Of a DNA stretch of 64,000 nucleotides, positions 23,001 through 31,599 are shown piece after piece. The stretch is from assembly GCA_034509495.1 (NCBI GenBank), contig CM067515.1, positions 15,876,558-15,940,557 of the forward strand. The letters run 5' to 3'. The notes under the pieces are model-generated. The model ran no database searches and had not been told where the DNA came from. It worked only from the letters and a program-made list of their open reading frames with translations. Positions within the stretch are counted from its first letter, which is position 1. Each line of letters opens with the position of its first letter. The position numbers and the translations under genes are program-made. The stretch is from Acestrorhynchus altus (taxonomy: Eukaryota > Chordata > Actinopteri > Characiformes > Acestrorhynchidae).

Positions 23001-25046
23001 TCAACATTCCACCCCTACTGCAAAATCATGGATTATCACAGGACCTCATTATGAACCTCTAGAACTCCATTCGAAGATGATGGCATGTTGCGTTATACCC
23101 AATGAGAGACACTACCTCTGTATGTGGAGCTCAATAAAGATTGCCCATATCAGTAAAAAAAATAAAATAAAAAAATATGGCAACAGTGGCAAGGAAACTC
23201 TCCCTCAGAGAGTAATAAACCTTGGTGGGAACTGAGACTCAAAAGGGGACCCATCCTCCTCTGATAGCACAATACTTAGTTAAACAGTAAAATAGCTGGT
23301 CAGATGGAAATAATGAAGAACTGTGATCAATGTGAAAGCAAATGTGAGTGAGTGCAAGACACACACCATATGCTTATGAGCATATGTGTTATGAGCATGA
23401 TTACCATACTTCTTTCTCTGTTGTTGTATAAGTAAATAATACAATACTCTCTGTTCTCTCAGATGACGTATTTTCTAGGCCTGTTTCCCATCCTGGGCTT
23501 TGCTATCTGGGTGTTTCTGGACCTGCAGATGGGCTCTCGGGTGTACGGAGCAGCTGTGTTGCTTGGATCTGGCTCTGCCATTATTCTGGTCATGTCCCTG
23601 TCTATGACTGCCAATCTCATTGGAGATCAGACGGTGAGATCCAATTTACTTGTTCTGTATTTTAAGGTAGAATTTAAATGTATGAACGATGCTCTGTAAA
23701 ATATTCCTATGTTTATGATGGTGCAGTAATGAATTTGTGATAGCTCTGGCTGTAAATTGCAGTTACACTGAGTAACTTAATGGTATTTCTTCTTTTACAG
23801 CAAAGTGGGGCATTTGTGTATGGGTCAATGAGCTTTACAGACAAGGTGGCCAATGGTCTTGCTGTAATGCTGATTCAGGGCCTGTACCCTTGCCGGTAAG
23901 CAGAGGACAATGTGTGTATTGATGCAAATATCTGCAGTCAACAGGTTTATAGAGTAGATGCTTAAATCCCACTGAGGAAGAGGTGGACATTCAGACTGAA
24001 TTCTTCTTGCAATGATCTTATAATTTCTGAAATGTCTGGCTGTGGGAGAAAATGGTCATTGTACCGAGGGATGTCACAGAATGATTGTTGTGTGTGTGTG
24101 TAGCTTGTTGTCTAGAGTATGGTGGTATGACTACAATGTCTTTGTCTTAACACTGTGGTATCTGTTAACAGGACCCTGACTTGCTGTGCTGAATGCATGT
24201 GGTTCTACCACATTGTCATGGTAACAGTAACAGGGGGTGTGGCTATTGTTGCTGGTATGTGTCTAATCACCATGGTCCTTTGGCCAATCAGGATTCGTCG
24301 ACGTGAGTTCTCCCAAAACATTCCTGAAGTGTCACACAATATGAATAATGCATGTGTAATTTTTTAAACTGTGTGGCTTTTAAAGCTATACAGTAGAGCT
24401 GTGAGGCTAATGTAGCTAACAAGTAATGAAAGCTTATACCCCACCAATTAGCAAGCCTGAAATGGACTCAGTGCACACTGAGAACAGTGAGAATAAATGG
24501 CCAGGGAGGAGGGCAGCCCTATCCACAGTGCCTGGGAAGCAGCCGGGTACTCTGTTTAAGGGTACTTCAGTTGAGTTCTGCCAGTTCAGGGCATCAAATC
24601 AGCAACCTTCCAGTCACAAGACTGGTTCCCTAACCACCAGGAAACTGGCTGCTCAATGCAGCCACTGCAAAGTAATACCACTCATAGTTGAATAATTGAT
24701 TATTAGATTTTTTACATACATTATATTTTGATCCTGGAATTGTAAAGCATCCAAATGGTTCTTCTAGTTGTCATGGTCCTATATTAAAAATGCCTTTACG
24801 AAAAAAAAAGCCCACCAAAGAACATTTTTTTAAGAGTGTAGAGTAGCCTCGTAGCTTCAGTGCCTAAAACAGAAGGAAACTTGAGACACCAAACATGCCA
24901 TGGCACAATTAAGGTAAAGAGCAAATTGTGTAAATTAGATTTTCTTTTTTACCCGAGTTTCACTTTACTTTCAAAACCTTGTTGCTATAAGAGGCCTCAC
25001 AGTATAACTCTTCATCTCCTGTGTGTTTGTCTCTATTTTAGACTGA
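11160..25046 (+). CDS. mfsd12: MFSD12 lysosomal/melanosomal MFS transporter (spliced, 9-10 exons)
   Basis: Coding exons: 11160-11421, 14647-14857, 18229-18355, 19935-20120, 22043-22135, 22219-22311, 23463-23633, 23801-23895, 24172-24302, and a terminal piece from 25042 with TGA at 25044-25046. All donors are GT and acceptors AG, and every phase joins. The conceptual product is 457 residues; from memory the human protein is about 480. Twelve hydrophobic segments are visible. MFSD12 is known to be required for cysteine import into lysosomes and melanosomes and affects pigmentation. An MFS motif-A-like G-x3-D-R run lies at residues 66-71 with basic GKRK at 79-82. An ExxxLL sorting motif is at 233-238. 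The product matches MFSD12 throughout, with no broken frame. The C-terminal end is the only uncertain part. Confidence 0.93.
11444..11759. repeat. 18-bp minisatellite in mfsd12 intron 1
   Basis: About 17.5 copies of an 18-bp unit, consensus CACTCAGACCAGTGTTCC. Variants have ATTCAG, GGCCAG or ATTTAGATCAG. The array begins only about 22 bp after the exon 1 donor. The unit is a multiple of three, so open frames run through it on both strands without coding meaning. Confidence 0.95.
11795..11830. repeat. (AAT)n microsatellite
   Basis: Short AAT trinucleotide run with one interruption, in mfsd12 intron 1. Confidence 0.9.
11845..11945. mobile_element. Dispersed teleost repeat fragment
   Basis: Contains CATTTACATTCATGGCGTTT, AGCAGACACCCTTATCCAGA and GCGACTTACA. 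This is a very common fish repeat signature, copied many thousand-fold in some species. Class is not assigned here. Confidence 0.6.
11950..12140. repeat. Degenerate AT-rich tandem repeat (~18-20 bp)
   Basis: Repeated ACTACAGAATCTATAATA-like units (for example near 11950, 11980, 12000, 12045, 12070) with much divergence. They lie between the 18-bp minisatellite and the pentanucleotide arrays of mfsd12 intron 1. Confidence 0.6.
12676..12755. repeat. (ATACT)n pentanucleotide array, arm 1
   Basis: About 16 copies of ATACT with one interruption (ATGAT at 12736-12740). The flanks from about 12360 to 12850 are rich in the same TACT/TATAC words. Confidence 0.95.
12918..12979. repeat. (AGTAT)n pentanucleotide array, arm 2 (inverted)
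   Basis: About 12 perfect copies of AGTAT, the reverse complement of the ATACT array at 12676-12755. About 160 bp separate the two, so transcript or single-stranded DNA could fold into a long stem. Confidence 0.95.
14011..14087. repeat. Palindromic (AAT)n/(ATT)n with (GTT)n core
   Basis: An AAT run at 14011-14040 is joined directly to an ATT run (14041-14057), then GTT units, then ATT units again. The AAT and ATT halves are mutually complementary. Confidence 0.9.
14165..14275. mobile_element. hAT-like repeat fragment
   Basis: Contains TAGGGCTGCACAATATAGGA and TGCAATATATATTGCGATAT. The GGGCTGCACGATAT type of end is widely seen in fish hAT-derived repeats. Only a fragment is present, in mfsd12 intron 1. 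Confidence 0.45.
14647..14857 (+). CDS. mfsd12: mfsd12 exon 2 (residues 88-158)
   Basis: Acceptor TTTTTTAG precedes 14647. The frame reads GTVSILLSFPFIFNPCVGCG and, later, FGWAATQISHLSLIPELVT, both strongly conserved in MFSD12. It encodes helices 3 and 4. The donor is GTATGA at 14858. The exon ends in phase 2 (AG of an Arg codon). Confidence 0.93.
14985..15200 (-). mobile_element. Probable tRNA-derived SINE, minus strand
   Basis: Reverse complement near 15150-15195 reads GCACTGTGATCCAAGGGTTG followed by CAGGTTTGAATCC, a B-box-like motif. It resembles the copy at 61418-61510. The A-box end is less clear. Confidence 0.45.
15908..17434 (+). mobile_element. Near full-length Tc1/mariner element with long inverted repeats
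   Basis: Left end ACAGGTGCTGGTCAAAAAAT; the region to about 16120 is matched in inverse orientation by about 17260-17434 (for example GTTGATTTATTTCAGTAATT against its complement near 17400). TIRs of roughly 180-210 bp. A TA abuts the left end. The enclosed transposase gene is decayed. Confidence 0.85.
16185..17190 (+). pseudogene. Tc1 transposase pseudogene inside the element
   Basis: Fragments in different frames include TLERIVKQNPFKNVGEIHKE (N-terminal helix-turn-helix region), WSKVMFSDESKF (catalytic Asp region), QQDLAPAHSAKATSTWFKDH and LNWPANSSDLNPIENL (third catalytic segment). The usual Asp of D-N-A-P-x-H is kept, with N changed to L. Frameshifts and a stop after PIENL break it, so no active enzyme is expected. 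Confidence 0.85.
17437..18228. other. mfsd12 intron 2, remainder
   Basis: AT-rich intronic sequence. No exon or repeat family was recognised. The end is the TTTTTCAG acceptor of exon 3. Confidence 0.5.
18229..18355 (+). CDS. mfsd12: mfsd12 exon 3 (residues 158-200)
   Basis: Reads (R)YAFTVVANITVYGVAWLLFHF, helix 5, followed by a polar loop with SIADHLSQIDIPIFR. The loop is shorter than my recollection of the human one. The donor is GTATGA at 18356, phase 0. Confidence 0.92.
18356..19436. other. mfsd12 intron 3, unique part
   Basis: No frame or repeat is recognised. The segment 18480-18610 and the stretch near 19020-19200 look unique. Short minus-strand frames here lack any domain. Confidence 0.45.
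19490..19795. mobile_element. Family A element remnant
   Basis: Contains GATCATCACCACCCATCTCA, GGTATTAGGAATGGTGCCTA, ACTCCAGAGAGTCCTATTTT and GCTGTGTGCATTTGCACATA. These match, in the same or reverse orientation, the copies at 1352, 26000, 28650 and 63893. Confidence 0.6.
19935..20120 (+). CDS. mfsd12: mfsd12 exon 4 (residues 201-262), sorting-motif loop
   Basis: Acceptor TTTCAG. Encodes helix 6 (DLALIVLGIGAIFTLVFHMG) and the central cytoplasmic loop. The loop carries ERHPLL at residues 233-238 (20031-20048), a [D/E]xxxL[L/I] dileucine-type signal that is also present as EHTPLL in my memory of human MFSD12. It ends FSEPSFYQ, phase 0, with donor GTAACT. Confidence 0.93.
20370..20600. mobile_element. 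hAT-like MITE fragment
   Basis: Shares GCCCATCCTCGGG and TTTTGTTTTCTTGTGGGCCA followed by TTATG with the complete copy at 52275-52638, in the same orientation. The ends are lost. Confidence 0.6.
21050..21600 (+). pseudogene. Decayed Tc1 transposase (family E)
   Basis: Plus-strand fragments: SDETKIELFGHQSNCYVWSK-like region at 21150-21215, KHGGGSIMLWGCFSAVGTGK at 21257-21320, and a broken LEWPSQSPGF region near 21450. It is a sister copy of 9430-10240 and lies in mfsd12 intron 4. Confidence 0.75.
22043..22135 (+). CDS. mfsd12: mfsd12 exon 5 (residues 263-293)
   Basis: Reads VAVLYMCTRLIVNLSQTYIS then MFLINSLLLPK: helix 7 with the RLIVNLSQTY signature of MFSD12. Acceptor CTGCAG, donor GTAAGA, phase 0 on both sides. 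Confidence 0.94.
22219..22311 (+). CDS. mfsd12: mfsd12 exon 6 (residues 294-324)
   Basis: Reads KYIATIPLVIYISGFVSSLV then MKPVSKRIGTT, covering helix 8 and the following loop. The intron before it is only 83 bp. Acceptor TCTGCAG, donor GTGAGT, phase 0. Confidence 0.94.
22500..23165 (+). pseudogene. Decayed Tc1-like element (family B)
   Basis: The 22500-22690 part matches the N-terminal side (TCTGACAAGGACCAAACTTT). Then TCATCTTCAGTGACAAGTCC, TTGCCTGGTGTCATGGTGAG and the tail AATGAGAGACACTACCTCTG follow, matching copies at 4755 and 54890. It lies in mfsd12 intron 6. Many stops are present. Confidence 0.6.
23463..23633 (+). CDS. mfsd12: mfsd12 exon 7 (residues 325-381)
   Basis: Reads MTYFLGLFPILGFAIWVFLD (helix 9) and AAVLLGSGSAIILVMSLSMT (helix 10), then ANLIGDQT. 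The MTxxLIG segment is strongly conserved in the family. Acceptor TCTCAG, donor GTGAGA, phase 0. Confidence 0.94.
23801..23895 (+). CDS. mfsd12: mfsd12 exon 8 (residues 382-413)
   Basis: Reads QSGAFVYGSMSFTDKVANGL then AVMLIQGLYPC: helix 11 with the conserved GSMSFxDKxANGLAV stretch. Acceptor TTTTACAG, donor GTAAGC. Ends in phase 2. Confidence 0.94.
24172..24302 (+). CDS. mfsd12: mfsd12 exon 9 (residues 413-457), helix 12
   Basis: Reads (R)TLTCCAECMWFYHIVMVTVT and GGVAIVAGMCLITMVLWPIR, then IRR. It is the last transmembrane helix followed by a basic tail. A good donor (GTGAGT) is at 24303. If it is not used, the frame reads on to TAA at 24365-24367, adding about 20 residues. The spliced form joins to 25042. 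Confidence 0.88.
24455..24660 (-). mobile_element. tRNA-derived SINE, minus strand
   Basis: Reverse complement begins TTGAGCAGCCAGTTTCCTGG, then TGGTTAGGGAACCAGTCTTG and a B-box-like GGTTGCTGATTTGATGCC. It is the same family as 5586-5890 and lies between mfsd12 exon 9 and the terminal exon. Confidence 0.7.
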
Positions 25047-25935
25047 GAAGAACGTGTTTACTAGAAGGAGGTCTGCTTTGTGGACAGGTGAAGTTTAAAC
25101 TTTCTGAGAATGAACAGAAGCAGAAGACGCCTGAAATGGCATTTTAAGTGAAGCGAGAGAGAGAATGTTTACACGCGTGAGAAACACTCTCACATTACCA
25201 GCCAAGTGTAAACTGCTACTTTGCTGAAAATGATACAGCGTCAGCTTCAGCTGGTTTGGTCTGCATCGCCGAAGGAGCACGCTGGAGCTAGTGTGACTCT
25301 ACAAACTGGTTTCCATCTTATAAAATGATTAAAAATGTGGAATTAGCCTGCTTTTACTAACATATACATCAATCAGCCAGATACACTGTCAAAACAGCTC
25401 TGACTTGCATGGACCTCCACAAGACCTCCAAAAGTGTCCAGTGATTGTGAGGTGGGACCTCCATGGATGTCATTCGGGAACCATAGGTGCTCATAACTGT
25501 TGCCAGTTCACCAGTTGTCATGGAGCACTTTTGTTATGTTCTGAGAATTATATCCTGACAACACCCAACAAGAGGTGCCTGATTTTTTGGAGAGGTTCTG
25601 AAGCAATTTGAAGTCTAGTCATCAAATAGTTCTTGTCAAAGTGTCTCAAACTGTTACGCTGCTTCAACACATCAACTTCAAAAACTCACTGATCACTTGG
25701 TGTCTAATATATCCACTGTCTAATCAATGTTTTAAATTTCACCTGTCAGTGGTTATGGCTCATGTTATGGCTGATCGGTGTATTCTTAAAGGCATGATAG
25801 TATATGGCACTAACCATTCAGACATTTTAAAAAAGCAATGTACACTTTCATTCGCTCATTCTCATCACTTTTATTTCAAAGCTTGTTTCACTTTTTTAAC
25901 AGTTTAGTTTAGAAATTCAAATTGAAATAAATAAA
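25042..25935 (+). other. mfsd12: Probable mfsd12 terminal exon and 3' UTR
   Basis: A pyrimidine-rich acceptor (CTCTATTTTAG) precedes 25042. Joined to the exon 9 donor it gives His then TGA (25044-25046). The rest would be UTR and includes a MITE. AATAAA signals lie at 25926-25931 and 25930-25935. An alternative acceptor AG further in (near 25065) would open a frame to TAA at about 25145. This cannot be settled without transcripts. Confidence 0.45.
25364..25783. mobile_element. Tc1-related MITE with terminal inverted repeats
   Basis: Left end ATACATCAATCAGCCA is the inverse of the right end TGGCTGATCGGTGTAT (14 of 16 bases). The body is about 420 bp without coding capacity. The ATACACCGATCAGCCATAAC end type belongs to a Tc1-like family abundant in fish. 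Confidence 0.75.
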
Positions 25936-25974
25936 CCTAAAAGGCTGTCAGAATGCTACGAACAATGTTCAGTT

Positions 25975-26130
25975 TTCCAGATACATTATGTGGACACTCC
26001 TTGTAATAAATGCATTCAGCTGATTTGAGATGCACCCATTGCTGACACAGATGTGCAAATGCACACACAGCTTGTGTGTGCATTTGCCTGCACTGGAAGC
26101 TTCTTTGGCATTTAAACTGGGCCTTATAAA
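25975..26130. mobile_element. Family A element fragment
   Basis: Contains TGCATTCAGCTGATTTGAGA, GCACCCATTGCTGACACAGA and GTGTGTGCATTTGCC, the same phrases as the copies at 19490-19795 (reverse) and 63893-64000. Confidence 0.6.
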
Positions 26131-26145
26131 TAAATAAATAAATAA

Positions 26146-27685
<1,540 letters not shown>

Positions 27686-27689
27686 TACA

Positions 27690-28095
27690 CTAAATGGACA
27701 GAAGTTTTGGGACACAGCTTAATCATTGAATTCAGGTGTGTCTGTATCTCTTGGGCCAGGTACATTAGGTCCATCAAAGTCCAACGGGTTGGGAAAACAT
27801 CAGGAGGGGAAAAGGTAGAGGCCAAGAGGACAATGGCACTTCACATCTAGTCTGATCCTCTGCTGAGCCTCTGGTCTCTCTATCCCCCTAGTGGATGGTC
27901 TCTTATATGGCAAGCATTTTGGGTCAAGATATCTTTCAGCCAGTGGTTCTCGGTCCTTATCCTGCAGTACCGCTGCAGTGCTTGTATTATTGTGCTGTAA
28001 CACACCCAGTTCAGCTCAGCGAGGACTCATCAGTTAGTTCAATTTTTGGATCAGGTGTGCTGGAATCTCAAGGAGTACTACAATATCAAGCAATT
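27690..28095. mobile_element. Composite of MITE fragments
   Basis: Starts with a family A end (AATGGACAGAAGTTTTGGGA). From about 27940 comes a second repeat with GCCAGTGGTTCTCGGTCCTT and, later, TGTAACACACCCAGTTCAGC and GGATCAGGTGTGCTGGAATC, phrases of a common fish MITE. Confidence 0.45.
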
Positions 28096-28499
28096 GATAT
28101 CAGCATGTTGATAGAAACATATTTCTGTGGACAGATGGTAAATTTTGAAGACAGTAAAATGTTAGTTTACAGTCTTCTATAATAAGTGAAATAGGAATTT
28201 GTGGCTAATAGTAGGCAATATTTGCTGATAAGCAGGAGGAAATCTATTGTGAAGTTTTGTGCACAACTAGAGAAAATGTGTTTAAATCATGATTGCCAGG
28301 TGTTACATTGAGATTCTGGAGGTGGATGTGGAAACAATGTGGAAACAACATGTTTGATAATTGCGTGGCATTTTCAGTTTGGATGCCCGGAAAACGATTA
28401 AAACAAATATTAAGTGTTTAATAAAGTTTACTTGTCTTACTAAAATTCTGACGTAATGTTACTTTAGTATCAGCATTACTATGAACTTATTTTATATAA

Positions 28500-28945
28500 G
28501 TCACTCTATTTGATCTGAGAATCACCACTTTGAATCCCAACTCATGCTGTTTGCCATTGGCAGCCAGAATTTAACACAGCAAAATTCGACATGCTCTCTC
28601 TGGGTGAGTAGATGGCGCTCCCTCCCCACATAACACTTAATACGTGTCTGATGATTTCCTCCGATTGCATTGGCTTCCCAGCAATTAATGCATTCAACTA
28701 CTTGTACCCAATGCTGATACAGACACTCTGGTGCAGATAAGCATGAACCCTATGAGCACTGAGGTGTGTTTTTTTAGAATGATGGTGGTTCATCCTTGAG
28801 TTAGAATTGAAGATGAGGTGGTGTGATAATCTATCATCCTGACCATGCCCATGTTGCTAAGTGCAATCAAGTCCTCACAGCAATGCTCTAAAATCTAGTA
28901 AAAGGTCTTCCCTGGACACAATGGTGTATATTTGCTCTTAACAGA
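28500..28945. mobile_element. SINE tail plus family A element
   Basis: At 28515-28660 TTTGAATCCCAACTCATGCTG-like sequence with a TGCTCTCTCTGGGTGAG stretch matches SINE bodies at 47980 and 63168. At 28685-28940 a family A segment runs from GCATTCAACTACTTGTACCC to CTTCCCTGGACACAATGG. Confidence 0.5.
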
Positions 28946-29229
28946 GGACAAATCTGGAGTGGAGTGGAACAAATTATTTGTGTGGACTATTTGCTGGATA
29001 TTGGTGGGGACGAATCAATCAATCCATCTATGCTCATTCTATTCCCACGGAGCAAATTCTTGGAGGGGATAAATTCAGTAATCGCTGGATACTGGTGGGG
29101 ACACGTCAGTTACTCCAACAATAGCATGATAAACTATTTTAATACCATTGATTTCAGAAGAAACAATGACTCTATCAATGAGTCCATTGTAAAGTAGATG
29201 AATGCATTCATTAGATGGGGTGTCAAACA

Positions 29230-30085
29230 GTTGGGTTTAGTGTAAGTAAAGTAAGTAAAATTAATTTATACAGCACTTCTCCCGACACAAGCCACAGAGT
29301 CCTTTACAAAACATAACAACATGAAATATACAACGCAACTGTACAAAAAGATGTATTTACTGTGTATTTAATGTATTTACTGATGGTTAGAATAAGACTA
29401 GAATGTATGTGTAATCAGGGGTGCCAAACCCAGGTCACTATGAGTCTTTCAGGGGTTTCCTAATATCAGAGCCTGACCAGGGCATATTATCTAGTGGTAG
29501 ATCTCCAACACAAGAATGAAGCCCACCTGATGTGCAAAGATTTTTAGGTTCTGTCAGGAGCAAACTTGTTCTTCAGCTTCTCTAAAGCAGCCTTTGTACT
29601 TTTGGGTTTAGCTTTGATTATATTTTAATTGGATTTGATTGTAATTATAGAGCAAAGCATGTACTCTGTTATCCACTAGAGGGAGACAATTCAGGTCTGC
29701 CAAGATATGTGAGAAGCCTGTGTCACGTGTGTGTTGCTAGTTTATTATTTATATCTGATAAATTATGGAGGTTCAGATGGACTACAGTACATGACTGCAG
29801 CTTATTCACACTTATTTATACATCTGCACCTCCTACCTCCATACAAATTTGCTTTCGTTACTTTAGATTTGTATATTTATTTTCTCTTTTTGAATAGTGT
29901 TTTTTTATTATATTTTATCTTGTAAATACAGAAACATATTTAATCTCCCCCTTCTCCCTGTTTCACTTGTTAATCCGTGAGTGCTGACAGTCGTAAATAA
30001 GCATTTCGCTACATATTGTACTGTATATAACTATGTGTGTGACAAATAAACAAACATTGAAACCTTGAAACCTTAATGTGATAAA
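29230..30085 (+). mobile_element. Retroposon 3' ends (LINE-like tail)
   Basis: 29250-29345 carries TTTATACAGCACTTCTCCCG then CACAAGCCACAGAGTCC, a common fish repeat phrase. 29980-30080 carries TAAGCATTTCGCTACATATT then GTGTGACAAATAAACAAACA and a short repeated tail (GAAACCTT)n, typical of a LINE 3' end. No reverse transcriptase frame is present. Confidence 0.45.
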
Positions 30086-30089
30086 GAAG

Positions 30090-30400
30090 GAAAAATCTGC
30101 AAGCATGACATACATTGATAAGAACCAAAAGGTGACGTCTAGACAACTGGGTCAGAACATCTCCAGGCAGGTGTTGTGGATTGTTCCTAGTATGCAGGGG
30201 TCAGTTCCAACTAAAATGCTCCAAGGAAGTGAACTGTGAATTGAACTGAAGATCATGGGTCATGGGTGCCCAAGGGTCACTGATGCTCTTGGAGGCACCA
30301 CCTCACAACTTATGACTTTCTGCTGGTAACAAGTTTTCATGGCATAAGGTGAAGCTACCCTGTATTAGGCAAGGGGTTTTAATGTTTTAATGGCTGATTG
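30090..30400 (+). pseudogene. Tc1-like fragment
   Basis: Contains CTAGACAACTGGGTCAGAAC (N-terminal side) and, later, GGAGGCACCACCTCACAACTT-like sequence and a TAATGGCTGATTGC end. This matches the internal order of a fish Tc1-like element with most of the gene deleted. Confidence 0.5.
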
Positions 30401-30639
30401 CTGGGGGATAGGTCTACATATGAGAAACATGTAAACTCAAAGAAGAAAATGTAATGTTTCTTATGCCACTGCACTGAACTGAGTATTTCTGACTCCAGCA
30501 ATGCACAGCCTGGCCCAGTCTGGCCCTGCTGGATGGACCTCCTGCCCTCAACATCTGGAGAAAATGCTGGACCTTCTAACACATGATATTCGAACATGTT
30601 GACTCATACTCATACATGGGCGGCATTCAATTTCCACGA

Positions 30640-31190
30640 AACAGAATATTCTGAAACATAATCAACAGAAACAAATGCAATGGCGGCCTTTAATTAGCTC
30701 GCAGCGACTCCCGCTGATCGGCCCACGGACAGGCTGCTGTTACCCCCCCGGCAGTGTTTAAACCTGCGGTCCGGCCTAATTTGAAGAGCAGGCGTAATCA
30801 CTGCCCGTTAGTGCGACCACTAATTGGAGTCTGGGCCAGGGCCTGTACTTGGACGGAGGTGGAGTGCTGTGAGTGGTCTACGATTACCTCATTAAGCAGA
30901 GAGAGAGGTAAGGCTTGGGCCTGCCACCCAGGGCAGCAGCATGGGGACTTATGGGAGGGTGTTAGAGACGTTAAGATAATCACACAGCTACTAACAGATA
31001 TTCATTCTTACATACCAGCATAGCACAGTAATTTACAAGTGTGGCACAGGGAGATATAAATTATGGCCTCATTTTCCAAAGCAGTTCCCGTTTAACAGAC
31101 ATCTGTAAATTTCGGCCACTCTATGACCCCAAAACACAGCCCACTACCTCACAGAAGTATTTAATAACAGTTAAAATGGGAACAGCTTCC
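30640..31190. promoter_or_regulatory. Candidate conserved non-coding element
   Basis: GC-richer unique block in AT-rich surroundings. It has homeodomain-type cores TTTAATTAGCTCGC (30690 region) and CACTAATTGGAG (30820 region), with a CGGACAGGCTGCTGTTACC stretch between. No transposon phrase and no spliced frame is seen. It lies about 10 kb upstream of the nfic first exon. Function is inferred from composition only. Confidence 0.35.
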
Positions 31191-31239
31191 CTTACTTAGG
31201 CTGCTAGGCTGGATAGGGATGTATTGTTTGTATTGCCTG

Positions 31240-31595
31240 TATTGTATGTACACTAGATATCTAAAATTATCTAGACACCCCTTCTAATTATGGTGACATT
31301 AAGCTTCCAGTTGTATAATCCCCATTAAAAAGCATTGACCAATAGGATGGGGCACACATGAGCCCAAGGTTACCATGCCAATTGCAAAGTATTAGTTAGA
31401 GGAGCATAAGGACCTCCAACTTTGGAGTGATAAAGCTCCATCCAATACCTTTGGGCAGAGTTGGGATGAGTTGGAGTAGCAACTTATTATGAGCACCTAT
31501 CCACTGATGCTCTTGTGGCTTATTGCAATCAAATCCTCCTCACAGTAATGATCAAGAGCACATGTCTAGAGGTTTGTGGACATGTGCAGTATAAC
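31240..31595. mobile_element. Family A element, longer copy
   Basis: Runs from CTAAAATTATCTAGACACCC through GGACCTCCAACTTTGGAGTG and GAGTTGGGATGAGTTGGAGT to TTGCAATCAAATCCTCCTCA and a reversed end near 31590. Decayed, non-coding. Confidence 0.6.
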
Positions 31596-31599
31596 AGAT

